Assembly (NCBI GenBank): GCA_037893245.1
Contig: JBAIAA010000749.1
Coordinates: 992,001-1,056,000, forward strand
Length of the DNA stretch: 64,000 nucleotides
From: Crossaster papposus
Taxonomy: Eukaryota; Echinodermata; Asteroidea; Velatida; Solasteridae
Reading direction: 5' to 3'
The notes beneath the pieces are model-generated. The model saw only the letters and a program-made list of their open reading frames with translations. It was not told the DNA's origin and did not search any database. Numbering within the stretch: position 1 is the first letter of the stretch; every line of letters begins with the position of its first letter. Below, piece by piece: positions 11,138 through 20,079 of the stretch. The position numbers were made by a program, and so were the translations under genes.

Positions 11138-11342
11138 ATGAAAAACCCGCGTCGAATGTCGGTGTTCATTTTGACTTTGGAATTTCTTAGTTCCCTCTCT
11201 TTGCTTCCCGTACGAGGGAAGATGTGTAGCGCCATAATCAAGGCTGCTGCCGATGATAATCTGACCACGCTTCGTGACAAGGCTTTCGCGGCTTTTAGAA
11301 CCGAGTGCCGTGGTAAACGGGGAAATCTAGACGACACCAAAT
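11138..11342 (+). CDS. Exon 1 of Methyltransf_FA gene copy 2
   Basis: It begins at the ATG at 11138 and ends at the donor AAAT/GTAAGT in phase 1. It encodes an N-terminal signal-like segment and then MCSAIIKAAADDNLTTLRDK. The phase fits the exon at 16751, whose first complete codons read TGC TCG. Confidence 0.6.
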
Positions 11343-11596
11343 GTAAGTGATTAAACTACATGTTGCCTTTCGGGGGAAAACTTGAAATTGTGAAAAAAAA
11401 TATAAGAACATTTTCCTATAACGTGCGATTTTTAGCAAACGATATTTTAAAAAATGATAAATTTCACGTGTTTACATTTTACAAGAAAAATGTGATCTTC
11501 AAATGATACGATAATTATGAGACAGAGGTCATTGTGTTCGCGGAATGTCGTAGTTTTCCAGGAATTCTTTTTAGTCTATAGTCTAGAGTGTATAAA

Positions 11597-11993
11597 TGTG
11601 ACCCACCACCCCAAAACCAGGCTAAAGTCGAAATTGTTCATATGAGAGATTTTTATACCATTGGATTGCTAGCGTTTTAAGCTTTAAAATGATACATCAC
11701 ATGCACCAGTACCGCTATGGAATGAAAAGTAACGACGCTTCAAAAAGTGACATTTTGTTGCCATTCGCGGCAACAAGTTTGCTCGATTTGAGTACATGTA
11801 ATAGCAACGACAACAAAAATCAGAAGAAGGCCGATATTATCACTTTCGGGGATTTTTAAAAAGGTTTAAACATAAACAGCCTATAAATTAGAGTTTTAAC
11901 CCAATCGACCGGCAACACATTTTTGTGTGTACAATGCCATATCTCGAAATGGCATTTGCCGACTTCCGCCTGTTTTTGGCCTGGTAGGTCACA
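11597..11993. mobile_element. 397-bp TIR MITE
   Basis: TGTGACCCACCACCCCAAAA at the left and its diverged complement ending GGTAGGTCACA at the right form about 34-bp imperfect terminal inverted repeats (shared core AAAACAGGC/GAAGTCG). No coding content. It lies in intron 1 of gene copy 2. Confidence 0.7.
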
Positions 11994-12239
11994 AATATCG
12001 TACTGGATATATTCATCGGAGTTAATTTTCACAGGTTGAAATGTTAAGGTTAAATGTCAGTTTGACAGAATAACCCAAAACTGCACAGTTGATTAGCCAA
12101 ACAAAAACCACTTTAAACAAATTAGTCCGGTGGCTTAGTGAAAAAATCGTGACCCGCCGGATTAAAGCACCAAACTTGGCACACTTGTTCTATATGACCC
12201 ACTGAACAATTCTAGAGTGGGGTGCCCGGCTTAGGTGAC

Positions 12240-12790
12240 CTAGGTCAAGGTCAGCATGAGGTCAAAGGTCACGTGGCATGTAATTATGTTTGAATGCGGA
12301 TATTGATGGCAAATCAAGGTTGAGAAGCAATTTTTTTAGACACTAACTTGTGTAGAGTTGTTCTATAGGACCAACAGAACCATTGTAGAAGGGATGCCCG
12401 GCTTAGGTGACCTAGGTAATGGTCAGCCTGAGGTCAAAGGTCACGTGGCATATAATAATGCTGTTTAAATGCACATTATGATTGCAAATCAAGGTTGACA
12501 AGCAATATTTTAGACACTTAATTGTGTAGAGTTGCTCTATAGGGCCAATAGAACCATTGTAGAAGGGGTGTCCGGTTGGGATGACCTTTATCAAGGTCAG
12601 GCTGAGGTCAAAGTTCACAAGGCATATAATACTGCATAAATGCAGATCTATGATTGCAAATCAAGGTTGACAATTAAGATAGGCTTTAAATCTTATACTT
12701 GTTTTCAAGGACCTAAAGGACTATTCTTGATGGGGTCCCGGTTTGGGTGACCTAGGTCAAGGTCAGGCCGAGGTCAAAGGTCACATGGCA
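12240..12790. promoter_or_regulatory. Array of DR1 nuclear-receptor-type sites in the TIR element
   Basis: Four diverged units of about 170-180 bp each contain AGGTCA-A-AGGTCA, a direct repeat with 1-bp spacing: 12259-12271, 12431-12443, 12605-12617 (second half AGTTCA) and 12771-12783. Two more occur in reverse in the right arm (16311-16323 imperfect, 16476-16488). CTAGGTCAAGGTCA next to them adds AGGTCA-AGGTCA with no spacer. DR1 is the classic HNF4/RXR-type recognition pattern. Any binding is inference. Confidence 0.5.
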
Positions 12791-13061
12791 TATAAAACTG
12801 TATAAATGCAGATATGATTGGTTAAGTGAAAAAAATCAAAGGTTCCACAAACATGGAGATTCTTACAAATTAAGCTACTTAACAATTTAAATCAAAATTT
12901 CAAATGTTTATTTGAATAAATCCAAGATGGCGGCCATATATGTTGTAGAGTTTTTTAGATTGAAATGTTCAAACAGAAAAAGTGATGTTGTTTAAGTGAT
13001 GGCTTAAAGGCACTGGACAACTTTGATAATTGTCAAAGACCAGAATTCTCACGTTGTTTTT

Positions 13062-16000
13062 GTGTTTATTGGGAAGCAGCGTAATCATACATGTAAGTCA
13101 CGTTTTTTTTTAATTTTTAGAGCGATTCTCGGTCACCTGGGAAGGACATTAACGTGAAGGACGTGTAATACTGGGTTTTGCGGAATTTTCTTTCTTTTTC
13201 TGTGAGGCTATTATAATTCTAATGGAGTGCTTTTGCAAGAAGGTATAGCACAGAGAAACCGGTTTATGCAGGCATACTTCAAGGAATGATCAGTTAATTT
13301 GTTTGTCTTTTTTTGGATCAATTCTAGAGTTAGCTGCAGTGAATCAGAACTCATTCTATGTGGGAAGGGGAGGGTGTTTATGGGAGTTGTCACAAGTCAG
13401 AACTTTTTCTCATCGTTTTCTTAATTTTTTTTGGAGATGCTGAAGCAGTCCTGCTGCGTGAAGTATCATTGGATTTTAGGTGGTGGCTTGGTCTGCAGAG
13501 ATAAATCGGTATAATTTATGATGTGCTGGTATGCCAGCAGTGTGGTTGCGTAACTATCCCGCCCAGAGCGTAATTCTTAATTTAATTTTTTTTTCTAGTG
13601 ATATACGCTTCATGGGAGGTCAGTTCAGGCCACATTTTTTTCTGCGAGATTGCAGTCTGTAGGAATGGGGGGGGGGGGGGGGTGTTTCGTGTACAAGTTT
13701 CAAAAGAACCCCTCCGTGCTTTTCGTTATTTTTTTGAGACGCGGAAAAGGTTCTGCTGACAAGTATCATATGAATTGTATTTGTGACTGATCTGCCGAGA
13801 TAAATCTGTAATTGTACGTTAACTAGTGGGTATGCTAGAAGGTGGCTGTTTGACTGGTCTCTCCAGAGCGTAATTCTTAACTCTTTTTTCCTTTTTTGTG
13901 TAAGACACGCATCTGGGGGTCAGTTTTAGCCACATTATCTCTGCTAGATGACAGTCCGTGGTTGGAGTTCGTGGACGGGCAAATACATCAAACGTCTGCA
14001 GGCCAATTGGGTTAGACATTCCCTAAAAGCGGGAGTTTCAAACCCTGTCTCTGATTTTGGCGACGCGATGACTGGTTTGTGTATTGCCACAGTGGTCCCT
14101 TTGTTTTTAGTTCACACAGTGATTGATTATTACCGGTGATAATATACCGTCCCCTCTTTTTTTTCCTTTTTGGAAGGGGAGCAGGGCATATTTTCTGTGC
14201 TATATCATGCACTTCATCAGCCACCCTCTTATATAATTCATTTTGCTTTCCTTGTTTTTATTTGTGTGTCGGTTTATATGACGCATGGCAAGTACAAGGG
14301 GGGGGGTTGACTTATTTATTTTGTTTTAGTCTTGAGATCCATTTCTTTGATCATTGTTTTGTTCTTTCAATAGTTCCAATAGAATTTGCAGATTCTCCTC
14401 ATCAAGATTTTGTTCCTCTTGGTTGGATTGTGGAGATGCTTTAGTCCTAGATCGAACAAGTTAATCTTTTATGTTTTTGTGCCGTTTGTATGCCAGGATG
14501 GGTTGGGTATCAAATAGCCTATTCAGATATTCGTTTTCGCTAATCAAGGGCCAGTGTTTGAGGATAGCCCGTTTCAGGGCTGGGTGCGCGACATGTGGGT
14601 AGTATGGCAGGACGAACACCAGTGGGATATTGTTTTTGGTTTTTTTACGCTTAGGGTCCGCGGGAGTCTTTCCCCTTTGAGAAAGGAGAGCTAGGTCTTC
14701 GTTTGTGTATCCGCGCTTTTGAAGTTTGTCTTTGAAGAATTCAACCCTCTCCTCAAAGTCTTTTGAATGGGTACATATACGTTTGTATCTGGTCACTTCG
14801 CCCTTGATTAATCCGCCAAATACCGACTTAGGGTGTGCTGAATCTCGAGCTAGGTACTGAAATGTATCAGTTTTTTTGGTAGCGACTCGAGTATCCAATA
14901 TCCCTTCATGTATAAATCGTTCGCCTTTGTAGATAATAAGGTCGAGAAAGGTGACTTGGTGGTGCGAGATCTCAGACGTGAACTTCAGCGTAGGGTGAAT
15001 TTTATTAAGTGATTGCACTAGGTCAACAGCCTGCTTTTCATTTCCGTTAAAGATTAGGAGAACATCGTCTCTATGTAGCTCACAATTGAGGGATTGTGAG
15101 GGAGGATTTTGTCTTGTTCGTATTTGAATAGAGTTATGTCACAAATCTCCGGACTGCATTCGCTGCCCATGGCCACGCCAATTGTTTGTCTGAAAAACTT
15201 GCCATTAAATTCAAACGTGTTTAGACGCATAATGAGTTCAAGGAGACGTCGCGCGTGGTCTGTTGTGGGCTTGGGTATTGCGTATAGTCTGTCATCGGCC
15301 ATTGCAAGTGCGTCACAAACTGATTCAATTGCCTCATCTTGTGGGCAGTTAGTGTACATGGATACTATATCCAGTGTCATCAATAAGTTATCTTGCTCCA
15401 ATGTCAGGTTTTTTAGTTTTTCAAGCACATGCCCAGAATCGCGTGTGTATGTGCTTTGCTGTTTGACAATTGGGAGCAAAAAATAGTCTATGTATTTGGA
15501 TATGGATTGAGTCGGTCCTCCGCAACCACTAATGATTGGCCTCCCCACGAACCGTTTTCCTTCTGGTACTTTTTTGTGAACTTTCGGTAGGAGGTAAAGG
15601 CAAGGTGTTTTAATGTCGTGGTTGCGGGGGTTAAGAAACTCCGATATGTCTTTCGATATGAGTCCGTCCACGTAGAGTTGGCGTATGGCTTGAGAGACTA
15701 ATTCCGCGGTTTCATCGGTCAAGTCCCTGTTAATTTCTTCATAGTGGGGGCCTGTTAATTGTCGTGTCCCTTCACGTATGTAGTCTTGTTTGTTAAGGAC
15801 GCACACACCGCGGCCTTTATCGAATTGTTTGATGATAATATCCTGTCTTTTCTTAAGGCCAGATAGCGCAACACGTTCTGCTTTTGTTATATTTAGTTTG
15901 ACATTTTGAATTTTCAGTCTGGATAGTTCCTCCAGAGTGCCTTCAATATATGACTCTAGGTTTAGATTGAAGGTAGGTTGGGGAGTCCAAGTTGAAGGTA

Positions 16001-16230
16001 GTTTGAACGGGTGTGAGCTTATAGGTCTGACTCTCCCTGCCATTCTTAACCGTAATCTCATCTTTCTGAAGAAGGATCGGGAATGGCGAAGGATGGTCGA
16101 CCTTTTTGGTTTTTGGGGGGTCGGGATGAAGTTAAGGCCCCTGCCCAATGCTACCAGTTCAATGTGGGAGAGTTGAGCGTCTGATAGATTTTTCACATAA
16201 GGCATACTTTTCTTGGCCCTCACTTTTGGT
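13062..16230 (-). mobile_element. Penelope-like retroelement, copy 1
   Basis: On the minus strand the element carries the reverse transcriptase frame (14461-16223) followed by about 1.4 kb of 3' sequence, ending at about 13062. The 3' boundary (GTGTTTATTGGGAAGCAGCG in plus-strand orientation) is identical in copy 2 at 48160, while the flanks differ, which fixes the end. The 5' edge near 16230 abuts the TIR element's repeat. A poly-G tract lies within the 3' region near 13668. Confidence 0.65.
14461..16223 (-). pseudogene. Penelope-like reverse transcriptase, frameshifted
   Basis: The N-terminal part (16223 down to 15054) shows LSDAQLSHIELVALGRGLNF, a GRPIISG block, SMYTNCP and GVAMGSECSPEICDI, typical of the reverse transcriptases of Penelope-like elements. 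At about 15050 the frame breaks exactly at the catalytic aspartate motif: the RDD-encoding bases are present but in another frame. The C-terminal part (15018 down to 14461) holds VTFLDLIIYKGERF, DTFQYLARDSAHP and ILKHWPLI. It ends at a TAA (14461-14463) where copy 2 has a GAA codon, so copy 1 also has a premature stop. No GIY-YIG nuclease domain follows in either copy. The element is dead here; a complete source copy must exist elsewhere. The start is uncertain because the 5' end may be truncated. Confidence 0.65.
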
Positions 16231-17583
16231 TAGAGGTGGTATGCACAAAATCTTTGATTTGCAATCATATCTGCATTTCTACAGTAATTTCTTCAGTAAT
16301 ATATGTCATATGAACTTTGACCTGACCTTGACCTAGGTCACCAAAACTGTACACCCCCTCTAGGGTGATTATGTTGGTCTTATAGAACACGTGCAAACAA
16401 TTTAGTGCCTTCAAATCTAGCTTGGCAGCCTTTATTTGCAATCTTATCTGAATTTATAAAATATTATTTAACATGTGACCTTTGACCTCGGCCTGACCTT
16501 GACCTAGGTCACCTAAGCCGGGCACCCCCCTCTAGAATTGTTCAGTGGGTCCTATAGAACAAGTGTGCCAAGTTTGGTGCTTTAATCCGGCGGGTCACGA
16601 TTTTGCCAAAAATTGGCGCTAAGCCACTGGACTAAATGGTTCATATACATAGGAATGTCGAAGCCCTTGTGGTAATCATGTGTCATGTTAATGTATAGTA
16701 TAGTCTTATAATCTACATGTATCGCATATTCTTGTATTGGGTTCACACAGCTTGCTCGTTCACTTTGAAGCCGTCGAACCCTGCAGTTGCCAAGTTCATC
16801 GGGCAGCCGCTGAGGGCGCCTTTCCGGTTAGATTTTGAAGTGAAGACACGCAGGGATGCCATCATGGTCCTAGCGGAGAACAAGACAGAAGCGTCTGCCT
16901 TTGCCTGGATAAGTGAGTCGGTGACCTATTTTTGTTTAGGGGTGTCGCAGGAGCCACTCAGTCAAGGTGTGGGGGTAATCTCATTACATTTTGAAGGGGA
17001 CATGCGGCCTTTCGTTCGAACTTTAAAACAAAATTTATTACTGGTATATTTCCACCTACTTACGGTAACCCGTAGGGTAACTTGCACGGTGGATATCAAT
17101 AATTGTATCAATTATATCGAGATCTATCTTAATTGTGTTTTTTCAAGAGGGATATTTAGGTTGGCACAATAAGGTTCCTAGACCCCATTATATCAGTTAA
17201 TTGCGTTTAAACAGTTTAGTTAACTATTTCATTCTACAGCGATAGGCGGTTGGAACGGAGGGAGGTCAGCCATCCGGGCCTGTTTGGAGTATAACTTACC
17301 GGAATGTACGCAGTTGTTAGGTGGGCGCTCGGAGCACCTGGAGGAAGGTATCATCAGTGACACTGAAAGTCGCCCCTTCTGGATGGAGTACAAACTGGGC
17401 GTGGTGACCGTCGGCAAGGGAGGACAGGAGGCGGCTTTCATGGAGTAGGACGCCGCTGCGTATCATCGTCGCAACATATCGGCCCCGGTCTACGTTGGTA
17501 TAAGTTCTTGGAAGCATGCATCCGCGCAATGGGTGTTCCCCCAATTCTGTGCCGAAGAAACAAGAGAAATTGGGCGTAATTAA

Positions 17584-18388
17584 TGATAGACACTGACAGT
17601 TGAAATATTACGTTTATTGAGGCATTTCATTAAATATATTTAAATATTTTGATGAGTCTCCCAAATATTATTATATTAGTTATCCTCTGTGATTAAACAG
17701 AAATTGACAGCTAATTTAATGGAAAAAAAAGCTTTAATTTGATGTGTTACTCAAACACCTTGAAGAGTTGAATGTACATGTATTAGAGTGATTTTAACCA
17801 TAACGACAGTTTGTTTTAGAAATTGCACATGCTGTAGGTTTGAAATGTCCTCGGAAACTGTCTGTCTTAATTTATCGGCACGGATCATATCGGTTAAGTT
17901 TCGCTCGTTTTGCTGGGTATTTGCTTGAATCACAATGTTATGGTCAAAACTACCTATAGTTGAACTTACATGACTTAACGTTATGGGTTTTTCAATGTTT
18001 TTATTTCTTTGAAGGGGGTGGTATTGTACCGTTCACCTACCAGATTTGACTCCAGCGAGCTCGTAGCGCGAAGTTAATATAGGGAACAAGATGGACACCG
18101 TGCCTGATTTACAAACATATCTGATAGTCTTGAAATTGATGAGGGTGTATATCGCTGTTTTTAGTTATTTTGTATATACAATGTAGTGCAACGCCATAGT
18201 TTGTTTTCTTTTAGAATCTTGCTCTCACCTGGATGCCAAACTTAGACACAACTCAAGAATGAAATAAAGTGAACTGAATAAAGTTTAAAACTGCTAATTT
18301 CAAATGGATATAGATATATAGATATATAGATATATATAGATATAAGCCTACCGAGTTTTGAACTGAATAAAATGTGTCACAGACCCGG
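17584..18388. other. 3' flank of gene copy 2
   Basis: Homologous to 5345-6070 after copy 1 (GATGAGTCTCC, TTATCCTCTGTGATTAAAC). AATAAAG near 18277 could serve as a polyadenylation signal. An ATAGATAT microsatellite lies at about 18309-18345. No gene is seen. Confidence 0.5.
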
Positions 18389-18514
18389 CCGACCCGCCCC
18401 CTGGCCGACCCGCCCCCTGGCCGACCCGCCCCCTGGCCGACCCGCCCCCTGGCCGACCCGCCCCCTGGCCGACCCGCCCCCTGGCCGACCCGCCCCCTGG
18501 CCGACCCGCCCCCT
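18389..18514. repeat. 16-bp GC-rich minisatellite, about 8 copies
   Basis: The unit CCGACCCGCCCCCTGG is repeated nearly without change about eight times. Because 16 is not a multiple of 3, each strand reads a repetitive Pro/Arg/Ala or Gly/Arg/Ala protein in several frames; these are not genes. It is strikingly GC-rich against the AT-rich surroundings. Confidence 0.9.
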
Positions 18515-18754
18515 CAGTACTAGGCAGTCCGCTCGTTTGATTTATGGACATTGTACGATATAATCCATAGACATGGAGTTTTTATCCATGTCTATTCTAT
18601 GGTCTATGGTGTATCGACATGACTGTAGCCTCGACCCTCTGTTACATGCACGTGCACCTAACGCTCATGCACGAGCGGGTGTTGCCAAACACAGATTAAA
18701 GGTGAGTGCGTAGAAATAGGACCGCGTGGCCTTACGGTCTGACGATATTGAATT
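18515..18754. other. No gene seen; small hairpin
   Basis: A near-palindrome around CCATAGACATGG and CCATGTCTATTCTATGG occurs at about 18565-18605. No matching LTR for the downstream Gypsy remnant was found here. Confidence 0.4.
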
Positions 18755-19123
18755 TTGCCCGTATCTCAGCCCACGGATGTAAATAAAATCATAGATTTGT
18801 TGTTCCAATTAATACAAGCGATCAAATCTGATTCAAAACAGTTATTTTGTTCTGTAATGGATAATGAAGTTGACGATGATCTTGCGGACAATTCTGACGT
18901 GGATAATTCCGAGCCCGATTTTAAAAAGCGTAGATTTAAAGTTTTGAAAAGAGAAAACAACGAAACTGAATCTTTGCAGGATGAAGACGAAGAGGTCGAA
19001 GAAGATGATTCGGAATCTGAAACGGAGGTAGAATATGATGACGAATCATCTGATGAAAATGAGTCTAGTTCTGAGTTGGAAGACAATGCCGCCTATATAG
19101 ACTGGTTGGCAGAGGCCAAATAA
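18755..19123 (+). CDS. Acidic ORF at the 5' end of the Gypsy remnant
   Basis: The 122-residue frame has an N-terminal helix-like segment (DVNKIIDLLFQLIQAIK) and then a highly acidic Asp/Glu/Ser tract (about residues 60-110, for example EEVEEDDSESETEVEYDDES). I do not recognise a family. Its position just before gag suggests it is the N-terminal part of the retrotransposon's gag or a captured exon. It could equally be an independent gene fragment. No upstream promoter is identified. Confidence 0.35.
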   Translation: MPVSQPTDVNKIIDLLFQLIQAIKSDSKQLFCSVMDNEVDDDLADNSDVDNSEPDFKKRRFKVLKRENNETESLQDEDEEVEEDDSESETEVEYDDESSDENESSSELEDNAAYIDWLAEAK

Positions 19124-19477
19124 TTCACAACGGAGATGTTGAATTACAAATACGAAAAGTACGTCGAGTAGAACAATCTTCTTGAAGATTTTCTTGACTC
19201 CCCTGAGGCTGATCTTCTGGTGGAACAATCATTTGTCATCTTGAGACTGTATGGTACTGTTATTACATGCTGTATAATCTCTTGTTATAATAATAATAAC
19301 ATAAACAATATTTTGATTTCTTAAGAGATAGTGATCGAGCAGTTGAAGCGAACTGCGGATGCTTCAGTTCATATCAGGGAAACTAACTCCTCTCGTTAAG
19401 ATGGGTCCCACAAGCGAGAGAAAGTTTCAGGACCCGATTGTTTCTTCTGTTCACCTTACTAATCAGTTTGTTGCTTC

Positions 19478-19996
19478 TTGTCCTACTTTGAAGGCAAGTC
19501 TCCTCACTTTATGCAGGATCAAGAGCATCTTCTCAATGATCAGTTTGCCGAGGGGGTTGCTGATCCTCTCCTTCGTAAACATCTTAAGCGATGTATTAGG
19601 GAACAGCATGATATGGATTTCTTTACCTTACACACCGAGGCCATTGAGTGGGCGGAAGAGTCTCTTCTAGATTCTTATCCAAAGGTTACCGTACAGGCTT
19701 CACAGGCTTCACAGGCAAAAGTTGAAAATGCTGCAATCCTGGAGATACTGCAGAAACAGCAAACACAGATGGATGAGTTGACCAAGTCAGTTAATGAATT
19801 GCGTTTAGCTACTCGGGCATCTAAGGAAGGTCGATATAGGTCTAGAACCAATATTCCCAAATGCACTTTTTGTAAAAAAGATGGCCACACTCAGGACAAG
19901 TGTTACCAGCTACAGTTGAAGAAGGCGGAAGAGGTGATCGAGCAGTTGAAGCGAACTGCGGGTGCTTCAGTTACTACTTCATCTCAGGGAAACTAA
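19478..19996 (+). pseudogene. Gag-like frame with CCHC zinc knuckle (Gypsy remnant)
   Basis: The frame encodes a capsid-type segment (LLNDQFAEGVADPLLRKHLK), a coiled stretch (ILEILQKQQTQMDELTKSV) and a nucleocapsid knuckle CTFCKKDGHTQDKC (C-x2-C-x4-H-x4-C). The N-terminal part of gag is missing or lies in another frame. A segment of about 160 bp from its 3' end and the following protease start (19933-20095) also occurs at 19331-19490, upstream of this frame, so the order is scrambled by an internal duplication. Confidence 0.6.
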
Positions 19997-20079
19997 CTTC
20001 TCTCGTTAAGATGGGTCCCACAAGCGAGAGAAAGTTTCAGGACCCGATTGTTTCTTTTGTTCACCTTACTAATCAGTTT

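Larger units (their letters stand above)
9205..11216. repeat. Tandem duplication unit B (upstream region plus intact exon 1)
   Basis: This is the second copy of unit A in direct orientation, highly similar along its length. It differs by a 184-bp insertion (9639-9822), by lacking the 7798-8620 segment, and by shorter poly-G tracts. It continues uninterrupted into the complete exon 1 of gene copy 2, so it is the copy that keeps a functional arrangement. Confidence 0.75.
12125..16632. mobile_element. 4.5-kb TIR element with TA target duplication, hosting a Penelope-like insertion
   Basis: The termini GTCCGGTGGCTTAG (left) and CTAAGCCACTGGAC (right) start long inverted repeats of about 150 bp, including AATCGTGACCCGCCGGATTA and GCACCAAACTTGGCACACTT. 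TA flanks both ends, and the paralogous empty site at about 4345-4450 confirms the boundaries. Subterminal arrays contain GTGACCTAGGTCAAGGTCAG units. No transposase is seen; most of the interior (13062-16230) is an inserted Penelope-like element. An end fragment of another repeat (TTAAAGGCACTGGACAACTT) lies just before 13062. A related element is at 47452-52585. Confidence 0.75.
11138..17583 (+). pseudogene. Methyltransf_FA-domain gene, copy 2 (three exons, in-frame TAG)
   Basis: The exons are 11138-11342, 16751-16912 and 17240-17583; both introns are in phase 1 and have good donors (AAAT/GTAAGT, ATAA/GTGAGT) and CAG acceptors. Together they give 236 codons plus a TAA stop. Exon 1 encodes a hydrophobic signal-like start (MSVFILTLEF, then LSSLSLL) followed by a charged, cysteine-containing segment. 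Exons 2-3 encode the farnesoic-acid O-methyltransferase-like domain (FRLDFEVKTRRDAI, TIGGWNGGRSAIR, FWMEYKLGVVTVGKG, VYVGISSW), so the product would be secreted. Codon 192 is TAG (17446-17448) where copy 1 has TGG, and this removes the end of the domain. The rest of the frame is intact, so decay is recent, or the site is a polymorphism or sequencing error. Intron 1 was invaded by a 4.5-kb TIR element. Confidence 0.6.

Noticed and set aside
13948-14139. 63-codon plus-strand frame conserved in both Penelope copies (also 49068-49259)
   Set aside because: It lies antisense in the 3' region of the Penelope-like element; conservation follows from the two copies being recent, and the sequence shows no domain.
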